This document shows, piece by piece, positions 15,439-24,152 of a stretch of 64,000 bases of DNA; position 1 is the first letter of the stretch; every line of letters starts with the position of its first letter. A model generated the notes under the pieces. The model had not been told where the DNA came from. It saw nothing but the letters and a program-made list of their open reading frames with translations, and did not search any database. The DNA lies in the NCBI GenBank assembly GCA_039025855.1, contig JBCCNL010000004.1, positions 62,001-126,000 of the forward strand, in the 5' to 3' direction. The stretch comes from JBCCOW01 sp039025855 (GTDB lineage Bacteria > Planctomycetota > Phycisphaerae > Phycisphaerales > Phycisphaeraceae). The position numbers and the translations under genes were made by a program.

Positions 15439-16842
15439 TCATCGGCCCACGCGGGTGGCGATGTGTTGCTGCACCACGGCGAGGTCGTTCGGGAGCACAT
15501 CGAAGCGTTCTTCGCGGTCGTAGAGGTCGCTGAGGTGGTCGGGTAAAGGTGGGCGGACGCCGGCGGCTTTCTCGACGGCGTCGGGGAACTTGGCGGGGTG
15601 GGCCGTTGCTAGGGTGACGATGGGTACTTCCGGGGGGAGTGTGGGCAGGACGCGTTCGGCGGCGGCGACGCCGATGGCGGTGTGGGGGTCGAGGAGGTAG
15701 CCGCCGGTGGCTTGATAAACATCCCCGATGGTGGCGAGGGTTTCGTCTTCGTCGACGCGTTGGCCCTCGAAGACTTCGGCGGCTTTGTTGATGACTTCCG
15801 GGGGGAGGGTGAAGCCTTGGTTGTCTTTGAGCTGTTGCATGAGGTCGACGACGGCGTCGGGGTCGCGGTCGTAGAGGTCGAAGAGGAGGCGTTCGAAGTT
15901 GGAGGAGACCTGGATGTCCATCGAGGGGCTATGGGTCTGGTGGACTTCGCCGAGGGCGTGGTCGCCGGAGTGGAGGGCGCGGGTGAGGATGTCGTTGATG
16001 TTGGAGGCGACGACGAGCTTGGGGATTTTTAGGCCGAGGTGTCGGGCGGCGTAGCCGGCGAAGACGTCGCCGAAGTTGCCGGTGGGGACGGAGAAGGCGA
16101 CGGGGCGGTCGGGGCCGCCGAGGGCGAGGGCGGCGGCGACGTAGTACACGGCCTGGGGGAGGCAGCGGGCCCAGTTGATGGAGTTGACGCCGGACATCCC
16201 CACCCGCCCCCGGAAGTTTTGGTCGTTGAACATCGCCTTCACGAGGGCTTGGCAGTCGTCGAAGGTGCCCTCGATGGCGAGGTTGTGGACGTTGGGGGCG
16301 TCGACGGTGGTCATCTGGCGACGCTGGACCTCGGAGGTGCGGTTGTGGGGGTGGAGGATGACGATGGAGGCGCGGTCACGGCCGCGGATGGCCTCGATGG
16401 CGGCGCCGCCGGTGTCGCCGGAGGTGGCGCCGATGAGGGTGACGTGCTGGTCGCGCTCGGTGAGGACGTGGTCGTAGAGTCGGCCCAGGACCTGCATGGC
16501 CACGTCTTTGAAGGCGAGGGTGGGGCCGTGGAAGAGCTCCATGACGAAGTGGCGGGGGCCAAGCTGGACGAGGGGGGCGATGGCGGAGTGGCGGAAGGTG
16601 GCGTAGGCGGCGTTGAGGAGTTGTTGGAGGGCGTCGCCGGGGAGGGCGGAGCCGAGGAACGGGCGCATCACGGCGGCGGCGATTTCGGGATACGGCTTGC
16701 CTTGGAGGGCTTTGAAGTCGGCGGGCTGCCAGGTGGGCCAGGATTGGGGGACGTAGAGGCCGCCGTCGGTCGCGAGGCCGGCAAGGAGGACGTCCTCGAA
16801 GTCGAGAACGGGGGCTTGTCCGCGGGTGCTGACGTACTGCAC
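15439..16842 (-). CDS. thrC: Threonine synthase
   Basis: 467-residue PLP enzyme that converts O-phosphohomoserine to threonine, of the longer fungal/proteobacterial type. The N-terminal block MQYVSTRGQAPVLDFEDVLLAGLA is diagnostic. The PLP lysine is in HGPTLAFKDVAMQ, and the phosphate loop and substrate contacts follow in GATSGDTGGAAIEAI. ATG at 16842. Its neighbours hisI and leuD are also amino-acid genes, but the spacing (144 bases to hisI) does not force an operon. Confidence 0.95.
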   Translation of the reverse strand: MQYVSTRGQAPVLDFEDVLLAGLATDGGLYVPQSWPTWQPADFKALQGKPYPEIAAAVMRPFLGSALPGDALQQLLNAAYATFRHSAIAPLVQLGPRHFVMELFHGPTLAFKDVAMQVLGRLYDHVLTERDQHVTLIGATSGDTGGAAIEAIRGRDRASIVILHPHNRTSEVQRRQMTTVDAPNVHNLAIEGTFDDCQALVKAMFNDQNFRGRVGMSGVNSINWARCLPQAVYYVAAALALGGPDRPVAFSVPTGNFGDVFAGYAARHLGLKIPKLVVASNINDILTRALHSGDHALGEVHQTHSPSMDIQVSSNFERLLFDLYDRDPDAVVDLMQQLKDNQGFTLPPEVINKAAEVFEGQRVDEDETLATIGDVYQATGGYLLDPHTAIGVAAAERVLPTLPPEVPIVTLATAHPAKFPDAVEKAAGVRPPLPDHLSDLYDREERFDVLPNDLAVVQQHIATRVGR

Positions 16843-16967
16843 GGGTTACTCCGAAAGAGGGACCGGGCAGCTTACCACCGGGATTGTCGGATGCTGAAAA
16901 ATCTGTAGGTTGGGCCGCCACACGGGGCGACGCTCGCCCCGGGATCACCCCGAAGGAGGGTTTGGCC

Positions 16968-17885
16968 ATGACCGACCGAACGCAGCATCAGGACATCCGC
17001 ATCGGCACGATGGCGGGTAGGGGCGAGAACACCGCGGAGTACATCCGGCAGATCCTGCCGCACGGCTTCGAGTGTTTCCAGATCAATTTCTGGCAGGAGC
17101 TGCCGGCGGGTTTGACGCTGAAGCAGATGGCCAAGCAGGTGAACCGGGTGCTGGACGAGCACGCGGAGGCGACGGGGCACCGGGCGGTGGTGAGCTCGCT
17201 GGGCATGTTCGGGAACCCGCTGCAGGAGGCGTCTCACGCAGCGATTTGGCGGAAGTGCATCGACGCGTGTGAGGCGTTCGGCTGTGAGTTGGTGTGCGGG
17301 TTTGCGGGGGCGTTGGAGGATCGGCCGGTGCCGGAGTCCATCCCGAAGTTCAAGAAGGTGTTCGGCCCGCTGGCGAAGCGGGCGGCGGACAAGGGGGTCC
17401 GGCTGGCGTTCGAGAACTGCGACATGGGCGGGACGTGGGATCGGCCGCGGTTCAATATCGCACACGCCCCGGCGGGTTGGGAGCTGATGTTCGACGCGGT
17501 GCCCGACGAGAATGTGGGGTTGGAGTGGGAGCCGTGCCATCAGATGAACTCGCTGATTGATCCGATCGCGCAGCTGCGGGAGTGGATCGACAAGGTCTTT
17601 CACATTCACGGCAAGGACGCGTCGGTGCACTGGGATGTGATCCGCAAGCACGGGCTGCGTGGCGGTCAGCCGATCGTCCACCACCGCACGCCCGGCTTCG
17701 GGGACACCAACTGGACGGATGTGATCTCGATCCTTCGGCAGCACGGGTACCGCGGCTTCATCGACATCGAAGGGTGGCACGACCCGGTTTACCGCGGCGA
17801 CCTGGAGATGACCGGTCAGGTGCATAGCCTGAAATACCTGCAGCATTGCCGTGGAGGGGCGTACGTTGACGAGCCGACGGTGTGA
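16968..17885 (+). CDS. Sugar phosphate isomerase/epimerase (xylose-isomerase-like TIM barrel)
   Basis: 305 residues from the ATG at 16968, which has GGAGG 9-13 bases upstream; the GTG/ATG 28 codons earlier adds no conserved sequence. AP-endonuclease-2/xylose-isomerase-like barrel: a metal-binding pattern is visible in LAFENCDMGG (Glu), GLEWEPCHQM (Glu, His), VFHIHGKDA (His) and YRGFIDIEGWHDPVY (Glu). Such proteins are abundant in Planctomycetota and usually act on sugars or inositols. Substrate unknown. Codons end mainly in G. Confidence 0.82.
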   Translation: MTDRTQHQDIRIGTMAGRGENTAEYIRQILPHGFECFQINFWQELPAGLTLKQMAKQVNRVLDEHAEATGHRAVVSSLGMFGNPLQEASHAAIWRKCIDACEAFGCELVCGFAGALEDRPVPESIPKFKKVFGPLAKRAADKGVRLAFENCDMGGTWDRPRFNIAHAPAGWELMFDAVPDENVGLEWEPCHQMNSLIDPIAQLREWIDKVFHIHGKDASVHWDVIRKHGLRGGQPIVHHRTPGFGDTNWTDVISILRQHGYRGFIDIEGWHDPVYRGDLEMTGQVHSLKYLQHCRGGAYVDEPTV

Positions 17886-17960
17886 CGGCTGAGACAGGTG
17901 TGTGGGCGTTACGGTGTGCGGGTTTGGATTTTCGTCGGTGAAGCTTCAAACGGGAGGCGC

Positions 17961-18665
17961 ATGATGACGCGACCGGTGATTGGCATCACGGTGGACAACC
18001 AGAGGAACACGGCGGCGAGCGGCGTGTATGAGTCGTCGATCGCGTATAGCCGAGCGGTCGGGGCGGCGGGGGGGACGGCGGTGTTGTTGCCGCACGCGGT
18101 GGATCGGGTTGGCGACTACCTGGAGCTTTGCGACGGGTTTGTTTTGACCGGTGGGGTGGACCCGGATGTGCGGGCGTTTGGTTTTGAACTGCATCGCGAG
18201 GCGCGGGTGATGGATGCGGGGCGGCAGGCGTTCGAGGTTGGATTGTTACGGGGGCTGCAGGATGAGTTGCCGGACAAGCCGGTGCTGGGGGTGTGCCTGG
18301 GGATGCAGCTGATGGCGTTAGTAGCGGGGGGAGCGTTGAATCAGTTTATGCCGGGGACGATGGGGCAGGACGCGGCGTTGGCGCACCAGGGGGATCGGCG
18401 GCACGCGGTGGAGGCGGTCGTGGCAGGAACGGTTTTGGCGGGTGGGGGGGAGGTGGTGTCGAGTCACCGGCAGGCGGTGAGCGACTGTGGCGGTATGCGG
18501 GTGATTGGGCGGGCGCCGGATGGGGTGGTGGAGGCGATCGACGAGCCCAGGCGGCGGTTCTGTGTGGGGGTGCAGTGGCACCCGGAACGCGGGGGGGAGG
18601 GGGTGTTGAGTGCGGGGGTGATTGAGGCGCTGGTGGAGGCTGGGGGGGCAGCCCGACGAGCGTAG
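17961..18665 (+). CDS. Peptidase C26 / gamma-glutamyl-GABA hydrolase family amidotransferase
   Basis: 234 residues with a class I glutamine-amidotransferase fold. The nucleophile is in VLGVCLGMQLMAL, and the His of the catalytic pair is in GVQWHPER. FVLTGGVDPDVRAFG corresponds to the PuuD substrate loop. Members hydrolyse gamma-glutamyl amides such as gamma-glutamyl-GABA; the real substrate here is not known. Start at ATG-ATG (17961), with GGGAGG 5-10 bases before. The end of the gene (Ala-Arg-Arg-Ala-stop) is encoded by a REP-like hairpin, so the tail may be secondary. Confidence 0.85.
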   Translation: MMTRPVIGITVDNQRNTAASGVYESSIAYSRAVGAAGGTAVLLPHAVDRVGDYLELCDGFVLTGGVDPDVRAFGFELHREARVMDAGRQAFEVGLLRGLQDELPDKPVLGVCLGMQLMALVAGGALNQFMPGTMGQDAALAHQGDRRHAVEAVVAGTVLAGGGEVVSSHRQAVSDCGGMRVIGRAPDGVVEAIDEPRRRFCVGVQWHPERGGEGVLSAGVIEALVEAGGAARRA

Positions 18666-18678
18666 CTCGCCGGCTATT
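18652..18678. repeat. REP-like hairpin between convergent genes
   Basis: CCGACGAGC-GTA-GCTCGCCGG followed by CTATT, 9-bp stem with one mismatch. It lies across both gene ends: TAG in the loop is the stop of the amidotransferase gene, and the complement of CTA (18674-18676) is the TAG stop of lspA on the other strand. Confidence 0.65.
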
Positions 18679-19345
18679 TCGGATAAGACGCGGGGGTGGT
18701 ATCGGCGGGTGTGGCGGGTGGGGTGGGTTTGCGGAGGTTGAGGAGGAGGACGAGGGCGACGCCGAGCATGAGGGCGGCATCGGCGAGGTTCCAGATCCAG
18801 GGCCAGAGGCGGGTGTCGGGGAAGAGGTGGAACATGTCGCGGACAGCGGCGTAGCGGACGCGGTCGTAGAGGTTACCCAGGGCGCCGGCGAGGATGAGGG
18901 CGAGGGCCGTATGGAGGAGCCAGGCGTTGGCGGGGCTTCGGACGAAGAGGTAGCCGATGACGCCGACGGCGATGACGGAGACGCCGACGAACAGCCAGCG
19001 GAGGCCGGCCCCGGAGCCGAAGACGGCACCGGTGTTGATGGTGAGTCGGAGGTCGAGGATGGCGGGGACCAGCGGGGTCGATTCGTGGTGGGGGATGGCG
19101 GAGGCGGGGATGGCGGGGTCCAGCGGCTTGCTTTCGAACCATTCGTCGTTGACCTGGACGAAGACGCGTGCGGGGGGTTCGAGCCGGAGGGGGAAGCCGG
19201 CGACGTGCTGGAAGGCGAGGTACTTGATGAGCAGGTCGGCGGCGAGGAGGCCGACGGCGATGGCGAGGAAGACGGCGATCGCGCGTCGGCTGCGCCAAGC
19301 GGGGGTGAGGGTCGGGGGGGTATCCGGTGACTTAGCGTTACTCAT
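18674..19345 (-). CDS. lspA: Signal peptidase II (lipoprotein signal peptidase)
   Basis: 223-residue membrane aspartic protease that removes signal peptides from prolipoproteins. Conserved boxes: LLAADLLIKYLAF in the first membrane segment, NTGAVFG (104-110), and LGNLYDRVRYAAVRDMF with catalytic Asp170, followed by WNLADAALMLG with catalytic Asp189. Between membrane segment 1 and NTGA there is a polar insert of about 40 residues, so it is longer than the usual 160-170 residues. ATG at 19345. Together with the DksA-like gene 44 bases upstream it probably forms an operon. The lipoproteins in this window would be substrates. Confidence 0.92.
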   Translation of the reverse strand: MSNAKSPDTPPTLTPAWRSRRAIAVFLAIAVGLLAADLLIKYLAFQHVAGFPLRLEPPARVFVQVNDEWFESKPLDPAIPASAIPHHESTPLVPAILDLRLTINTGAVFGSGAGLRWLFVGVSVIAVGVIGYLFVRSPANAWLLHTALALILAGALGNLYDRVRYAAVRDMFHLFPDTRLWPWIWNLADAALMLGVALVLLLNLRKPTPPATPADTTPASYPK

Positions 19346-19389
19346 CGCACCGGATGGTAGGGCGGTTGGGGTGGGGCGGTTGGGGTGGA

Positions 19390-20244
19390 TCAGAGGCCGC
19401 GGCGTTCGCGTTCCCGGGCGACATCGAGGCAGTACTTGGCCCAGGGCATGTATTCGAGGCGGGGGCGTTCGATGGGTTGGCCGGTCTCGGCACAGACGCC
19501 ATAGGTCTTGGCTTCGATGCGTTGGAGGGCCTCGTCGATCTCGAGCAGGAGGTTGCGTTCGGACTCCATGAGCGAGAGGGTGAATTCGCGGTCGTAGTTG
19601 TCGGAGCCGACGTCGGCCATGTGGAGCGGGACGTGGGAGATGTCGCCGGAGGACTCGGAGCGGGCGGACTCCATGCCGCGGAGGTCGCCGATGATTTCGG
19701 CCCGGCGTTCGAGCAGTTCGGCGCGGAAGAAGTCGAGGTCTTTCTTTTTGAGGCCGGTCTTGACCTTGCGGAGCTGGTCGTCGGTGAGGACGACAGGCAG
19801 TGGCGGGGCTTCCTGGACCGCGTTGGTGAAGACGGGTTTGGAGGGCGTGGAGCGGATTGTCCGCTTGGTGGTCTTCTTGGCCGGGGTCTTCTTGACGAGG
19901 GCTTTTTTGGTCGTCGTCTTTTTGGTCGTAGTCTTTTTGGGAATGAGCTTCTTCTTGACCGGGCTCTTCTTGGCAGCGGCTTTCTTGGCTGGTTGCTTCT
20001 TGGCGGTCTTCTTGATTACGGTTTTTTTGCGGGTGCTGCTGGTGCTCTTTTGGGTGGTTGTGGCCTTCTTGGAGCGGCTGGTCTTCTTCGTGACGCTCTT
20101 TTTCGTAGTCTTGGAGGGGGTTGACTTCTTCTTTTTTGTGGTCTTCTTGGCGGTCTTGGATGTCTTCGAGACGCGTTTGGACGTCTTGGTCGCCTTTTTG
20201 GGGGCGGTAGACCGGGTTCGCGGGGTGGGTTTTTTCTTGGCCAC
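19390..20244 (-). CDS. DksA/TraR-like protein with long lysine-rich N-terminal tail
   Basis: 284 residues from the GTG at 20244 (VAKKKPTPRTR), with GGGAG about 12 bases upstream; an ATG at 20373 would add 43 unlike residues. The first 140 residues are almost entirely Lys, Thr, Ala and Ser, like the tails of histone-H1-like bacterial proteins, and suggest nucleic-acid binding. The C-terminal 110 residues follow the DksA/TraR pattern (coiled-coil LDFFRAELLERRAEIIGDL, DREFTLSLMESERNLL, then YGVCAETGQPIERPRL). The zinc finger is degenerate, with only two of four Cys. Probably an RNA-polymerase or DNA-binding regulator; not proven. Confidence 0.8.
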   Translation of the reverse strand: MAKKKPTPRTRSTAPKKATKTSKRVSKTSKTAKKTTKKKKSTPSKTTKKSVTKKTSRSKKATTTQKSTSSTRKKTVIKKTAKKQPAKKAAAKKSPVKKKLIPKKTTTKKTTTKKALVKKTPAKKTTKRTIRSTPSKPVFTNAVQEAPPLPVVLTDDQLRKVKTGLKKKDLDFFRAELLERRAEIIGDLRGMESARSESSGDISHVPLHMADVGSDNYDREFTLSLMESERNLLLEIDEALQRIEAKTYGVCAETGQPIERPRLEYMPWAKYCLDVARERERRGL

Positions 20245-20465
20245 GCGTGGCGCTCCCGGGGAGGGGTGAAGGTGGACTCGGTGGGGTTGGGAGGGGTGAT
20301 CCCGCGATACAAGTGCCGACCGCGACGGACGATGCAGGCGGCGGAGTGTATCGCTGGGGGATACGCCCCGCAAACGCTGGGGTTCGTGGGGTCGTCCGGT
20401 GAAGCGGTGGCAAGCCGGGCGGCGTGGCTGGCTAAGTGGCTGTCAGGAAATGGGTCATACCGGGC

Positions 20466-21035
20466 TTAGTCGCCGTGCTTCTGGCGGAGCCGGCCCGAGA
20501 GGCGGAGCAGGAGGTGGACCCGCTCGAACTCGTCGAGCCAGTCCTGGACCTCGGCGTCGAGCTCGTCCTGGGGGACAGGGGCACCGGGCAGTGGGCAGTT
20601 GGCACCCAGGGCCTTCTGGGCCATGATCCGGTAGCGGGACAGGGGCTTGTCGCCGAACCAGCTCACGGGCTCGAAGTCTTCCGCAGCGAAGATGGCGACG
20701 GGGACGCGGTGGCCGGCATTGATGGCGACCTGTTTCTGAAGGTCCATGTGCTCGTCGCGGTCGAGCCAACTGACCTTGGCCTTGCCGTTGGTGGCGTCGG
20801 CGATGGCCTGGATCATGGGGCCCTGGCGGACGCAGTCGCCGCACCAGATGCCGGAGACGACGAGGACGTGGATGTCGCGGACGAACGAGCCGAGCATGGC
20901 CTTGCAGGAGTCGGAGAGGGCGATGCGTTCGTGGATACCCTTCCAGCCGGCTTGTTGGTCGGGGTTGCCGGTGGCGAGGTAGTCGTCGTAGGCGAGGCCG
21001 GCGTTGAACTTGGCTTCGAGCTCGGTGGCATTCAT
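20466..21035 (-). CDS. Thioredoxin-family protein
   Basis: 189 residues. The redox motif is WCGDC in VLVVSGIWCGDCVRQGPM, the WCxxC variant used by the small thioredoxin family often found in Planctomycetota and Bacteroidota. The fold continues with KAKVSWLDRDEHMDLQKQVA and the cis-Pro loop HRVPVAIF. No signal peptide, so cytoplasmic. A GGAG lies about 9 bases before the ATG at 21035. Probable disulfide oxidoreductase; partner unknown. Confidence 0.82.
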   Translation of the reverse strand: MNATELEAKFNAGLAYDDYLATGNPDQQAGWKGIHERIALSDSCKAMLGSFVRDIHVLVVSGIWCGDCVRQGPMIQAIADATNGKAKVSWLDRDEHMDLQKQVAINAGHRVPVAIFAAEDFEPVSWFGDKPLSRYRIMAQKALGANCPLPGAPVPQDELDAEVQDWLDEFERVHLLLRLSGRLRQKHGD

Positions 21036-21115
21036 GGGGAGTCTCCGGAGAGGGTCTTGAGGTTAGGTGGGCTAGAGGTGGGGTGGAGGATAGGCGGGTT
21101 GGCTATGCTCTGTGC

Positions 21116-21682
21116 ATGAGTCAGACCATCACCGGCAAGGCATACGTCCTGGGCGACGACATCGACACGGACCAGATTATTCCGGCCGAGTACCTGGCCT
21201 ACGACCCGAGCGTGCCGGAGGAGCGGAAGTTCTTCGGGATGTACGCGTGTGTGGGTGTGCCGGACCATCAGGCGGGGCTGCCCGAGGGCGGGCTGAAGAT
21301 GGTGCCGGAAGGCGAGTTCAAGTGCGACTACACGTTTGTGGTGGGCGGCAAGAACTTTGGGTGTGGGAGTTCACGGGAGCACGCGCCGCTGGCGCTCGCG
21401 GAGGCGGGACTGCAGGTGGTGATCGCCGAGTTTTATGCGCGGATCTTCTACCGCAACTGTGTGAATGGCGGGTACCTGCTGCCGGCCGAGTGCGAGACGC
21501 GTCTGATCGAGGGCAAGGTGCATACGGGGGATGAGCTGTCGCTGGATATCGACGCGGGCAAGCTGACGAATCACCGCACGGGGGAGACGTTCGAGCTTCA
21601 GCCGCTGGGTGATGTGAAGCCGATCATCGATGCGGGGGGCGTGTTTGCGTATGCGAGGCAGCAGGGGATGCTGCCGGCTTGA
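21116..21682 (+). CDS. leuD: 3-isopropylmalate dehydratase, small subunit
   Basis: 188 residues. Forms with LeuC the isomerase of leucine biosynthesis, carrying the swivelling domain of the aconitase fold. Diagnostic motifs: VLGDDIDTDQIIPAEYL near the start, VVGGKNFGCGSSREHAPLAL in the middle and ARIFYRNCVNGGYLLP later. The ATG at 21116 is preferred to the GTG at 21083 because the conserved start follows directly. leuC is not in the window. A paired inverted repeat follows. Confidence 0.93.
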   Translation: MSQTITGKAYVLGDDIDTDQIIPAEYLAYDPSVPEERKFFGMYACVGVPDHQAGLPEGGLKMVPEGEFKCDYTFVVGGKNFGCGSSREHAPLALAEAGLQVVIAEFYARIFYRNCVNGGYLLPAECETRLIEGKVHTGDELSLDIDAGKLTNHRTGETFELQPLGDVKPIIDAGGVFAYARQQGMLPA

Positions 21683-21702
21683 GCATCGGTTGAGGGTGAT
21701 CT

Positions 21703-21832
21703 AACCACAGAGGCACGGAGGCACGGAGAGCGAATTCTCCGATTTTATCTCTGCGCTGGGAGGGACAGAACGGTAAGCGCCATACCTCATCGGCATCCAG
21801 AAAGAACTCTGTGTCTCTGTGCCTCTGTGGTT
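21703..21832. repeat. Inverted dispersed repeat with CACAGAGGCAC arms
   Basis: AACCACAGAGGCACGGAGGC on the left is matched in inverse at the right by CTCTGTGCCTCTGTGGTT, with about 90 bases between. I recall the same CACAGAGGCACAGAG motif as a scattered repeat in unrelated genomes. It fills most of the space between leuD and the lipoprotein gene and carries no gene. Confidence 0.6.
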
Positions 21833-21839
21833 GCCCCAA

Positions 21840-24152
21840 TCAGCCGCCGGCGTTGGGGGCAGCGGGGGGGTTGGGTTGGACGACGGCGGGGTTGGCGGTG
21901 CGGGTGTCGTTTTCGAGGTCGCGGAGGCGGGAGGCGAGCTCGGGGTTGATGTTGGTCCCGAGCATGCGGCGGAGGCCGTCGAGGAGCTTGAGGGAGTCGT
22001 CGGTGCGGTTGGCCCGGGTGTAGGCGCGGGCGGCGGCCATCATGCGTTCGACGATGGGGTCGGCGGCGGCACCGGCACGGATGCGAGGGCCGTCGTCGCT
22101 GAGCAGGCGTTGGGCGATGGCGAAGGCGTCGTCGATCTGGTTGACCTGGAGGTAAGCGTCGATCAGGCCGCGGTACGCGCGCTCCCGGGCGCGGGCCCGG
22201 AGGGTGGCGGCGTTGTCGGCGAGGACCTCGTAGTCGACGATAGCGAGGGCGGGGTTTTCAAGGACGATGCGGGTCTCGGCGCGTTCGAGGAGGAGCTCGA
22301 GGTAGCCGGGCGTGAGGGGATCGGGGCGGGGGGTGTCGCCGCGGTCGATGGCGGCGGTGAGCAGGCGGTCGCGGAGCAGGGCGAGGTCGGATCGGTTGGG
22401 GAATCGCAGGACGGTCGGCAGGACGCCCTCGGGGGGGGTGACGCGGCCGGCGACGGCGACGAGGGCACGCTCCCAAGGCTGCTGGAGGGCGCGGGCAGCG
22501 GGCCGGCTGGCGGCGAGGGTGCGGAGAGTGTCGGGGTCGTTGCCACGCTCCGTGGCGGCGTTGATCACGATGGGCTGGATGACCGGGTCATTGGCCCGCT
22601 TGGCGAGGAGCAGGAGCGAGCGGTCGGAGCCGGCCCAGGCAGCGGCGGCGGCGGCGCGGGTCTGGTCGTTGGGGCTGTCGGTCCAGCGGGCGAGGCGTTC
22701 CCAGTAGGGGTCCTTGTCGGTGATGACACGGCCGAGCAGGCGGACGGATTCGGGGCTGGGGGCGTCGTCCTCGGCGAGCAGGGACTTGATCCGCTTGGCG
22801 ATGCGCTGGCGTTGTTTCGTAGAAAGCAGTTCCTGGTCGGCGGCGGCGGCGAGGGCACCGGCGGCCTCGTCGCGCAGCGGCTCGAGCAGCAGCAGCTGTT
22901 CGGCGGGGTCCACCGCGGCGGCCTTGGGCATCCGTGACATGGTCAGCAGGTAGGCCCGCAGGACGTCGGGCTCGCCCTCGCGGGCCTCGGCGAGGCGGGT
23001 CGCGATCAGGTCGGCCCCGGGGCCATCGGAGAGGTCACGCAGGAGCAACGCGGCCCGGCCGCGGACGGTCGGGGAGTCGTCGGCGAGGCGATTACGGAGG
23101 GCTTCACGCAGCGGCTCGGCGAAGGCCTGGTCGTCGAGCAGGCGTTGCTCGGAGAGCTCGAGGGCGAGCAGGCGGATCGGCTCGAGCGGGTCGCCGAGCA
23201 TGAAGGCGAGGACGGCGGGGCGGTCGGCCTTGGCGGTGGTGTTGTAGAGGGCGCGTTGGGATTGGAGGAGGCGCTGCTCCATATGCTGAAGCCGGGTGTC
23301 GTTGCCGGCACGCTGGCGGGTGAAGTTCTCGCGGAGGGTGCGTTCCCAGTCGGCGTCGGAGAGGCGGCGGGCGTCGTCCCACCAGGCGTCCCAGGCGCGG
23401 GTGTCACGCCCGAGGTTGTTCTGTGCGGTGAGGCTGGCCAGGGCATCGAACGCGGCGACCTGCACGGCGGCGGGTTGGCCGGGTTGGATGAGTTCCATCA
23501 GGGCTTCGGCGACGGTGCGGGTGCGGGTCTGGCCGAGAGCGCGGATGAGCTTTCGGCGGTCGGTGACCGGGCGGCGGGGCTCACTGGCGAGTTCGATGAC
23601 CTGGTTCTCGAGCTCGGGGTTGGTGAGCCGGCCGATGGCGTCGGCCCACTGGTCGAGGTCGCCGGGTTGGAGGCGGTCGCGTGCGGCGAGGAGGGGATCG
23701 CCGAGGGAGGCGGGGACGGGCCCGGTGTGGGTGTTGATGGACTGAATGACCGCGGTGCGGGCCTCGGCGGGGTAGTCGGCGACGAGGACGGCGATGAGGG
23801 CTTTGTCGGCGGGGTTGTTCGGATCGGTGGGGGTGTTGGCTTGGTTGAGCAGGACGCGGGCGGCGCCGACGCGTTCGCCGAGGCCGATGCCGGGCTTGGT
23901 GAGGGTGAGGAAGGCCGAGCGGGTGGGGTCGGGCAGGTCGTCGGCCTGGAGGGTGAAGGGGTCGAGGGGTTTGGGGGGGGCGGCGCAGCCGTTGAGGACT
24001 ATGGGGAGGACGAGGATCAGGGCGGTGGCGAGGGCCAAGGCGGGGCGGAAAACGCCGGCTCGAACGCGGTTTTTGGGGCGCGTCGGTCCGAGAAAGCGGG
24101 CCGGACTGTGGAAGAGCCCGGCGGCCCTGAGTCGTGGGTGATCGGCTTGCAC
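21840..24152 (-). CDS. Large HEAT-like repeat lipoprotein
   Basis: About 770 residues. A membrane lead (ALALATALILVLPIVLNGC) ends in a lipobox, so the product is probably lipidated and anchored to the envelope. The body is helical with HEAT-like pairs (AVQVAAFDALASLTAQ, RLLALELSEQRLLDD, RGRAALLLRDLSDG), and the end is TPR-like (AYLQVNQIDDAFAIAQRLL). The start is uncertain: GTG at 24152 or TTG at 24155 are the only usable codons before the signal region. Function unknown. Divergent from the TPR gene at 24436. Confidence 0.75.
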   Translation of the reverse strand: MQADHPRLRAAGLFHSPARFLGPTRPKNRVRAGVFRPALALATALILVLPIVLNGCAAPPKPLDPFTLQADDLPDPTRSAFLTLTKPGIGLGERVGAARVLLNQANTPTDPNNPADKALIAVLVADYPAEARTAVIQSINTHTGPVPASLGDPLLAARDRLQPGDLDQWADAIGRLTNPELENQVIELASEPRRPVTDRRKLIRALGQTRTRTVAEALMELIQPGQPAAVQVAAFDALASLTAQNNLGRDTRAWDAWWDDARRLSDADWERTLRENFTRQRAGNDTRLQHMEQRLLQSQRALYNTTAKADRPAVLAFMLGDPLEPIRLLALELSEQRLLDDQAFAEPLREALRNRLADDSPTVRGRAALLLRDLSDGPGADLIATRLAEAREGEPDVLRAYLLTMSRMPKAAAVDPAEQLLLLEPLRDEAAGALAAAADQELLSTKQRQRIAKRIKSLLAEDDAPSPESVRLLGRVITDKDPYWERLARWTDSPNDQTRAAAAAAWAGSDRSLLLLAKRANDPVIQPIVINAATERGNDPDTLRTLAASRPAARALQQPWERALVAVAGRVTPPEGVLPTVLRFPNRSDLALLRDRLLTAAIDRGDTPRPDPLTPGYLELLLERAETRIVLENPALAIVDYEVLADNAATLRARARERAYRGLIDAYLQVNQIDDAFAIAQRLLSDDGPRIRAGAAADPIVERMMAAARAYTRANRTDDSLKLLDGLRRMLGTNINPELASRLRDLENDTRTANPAVVQPNPPAAPNAGG

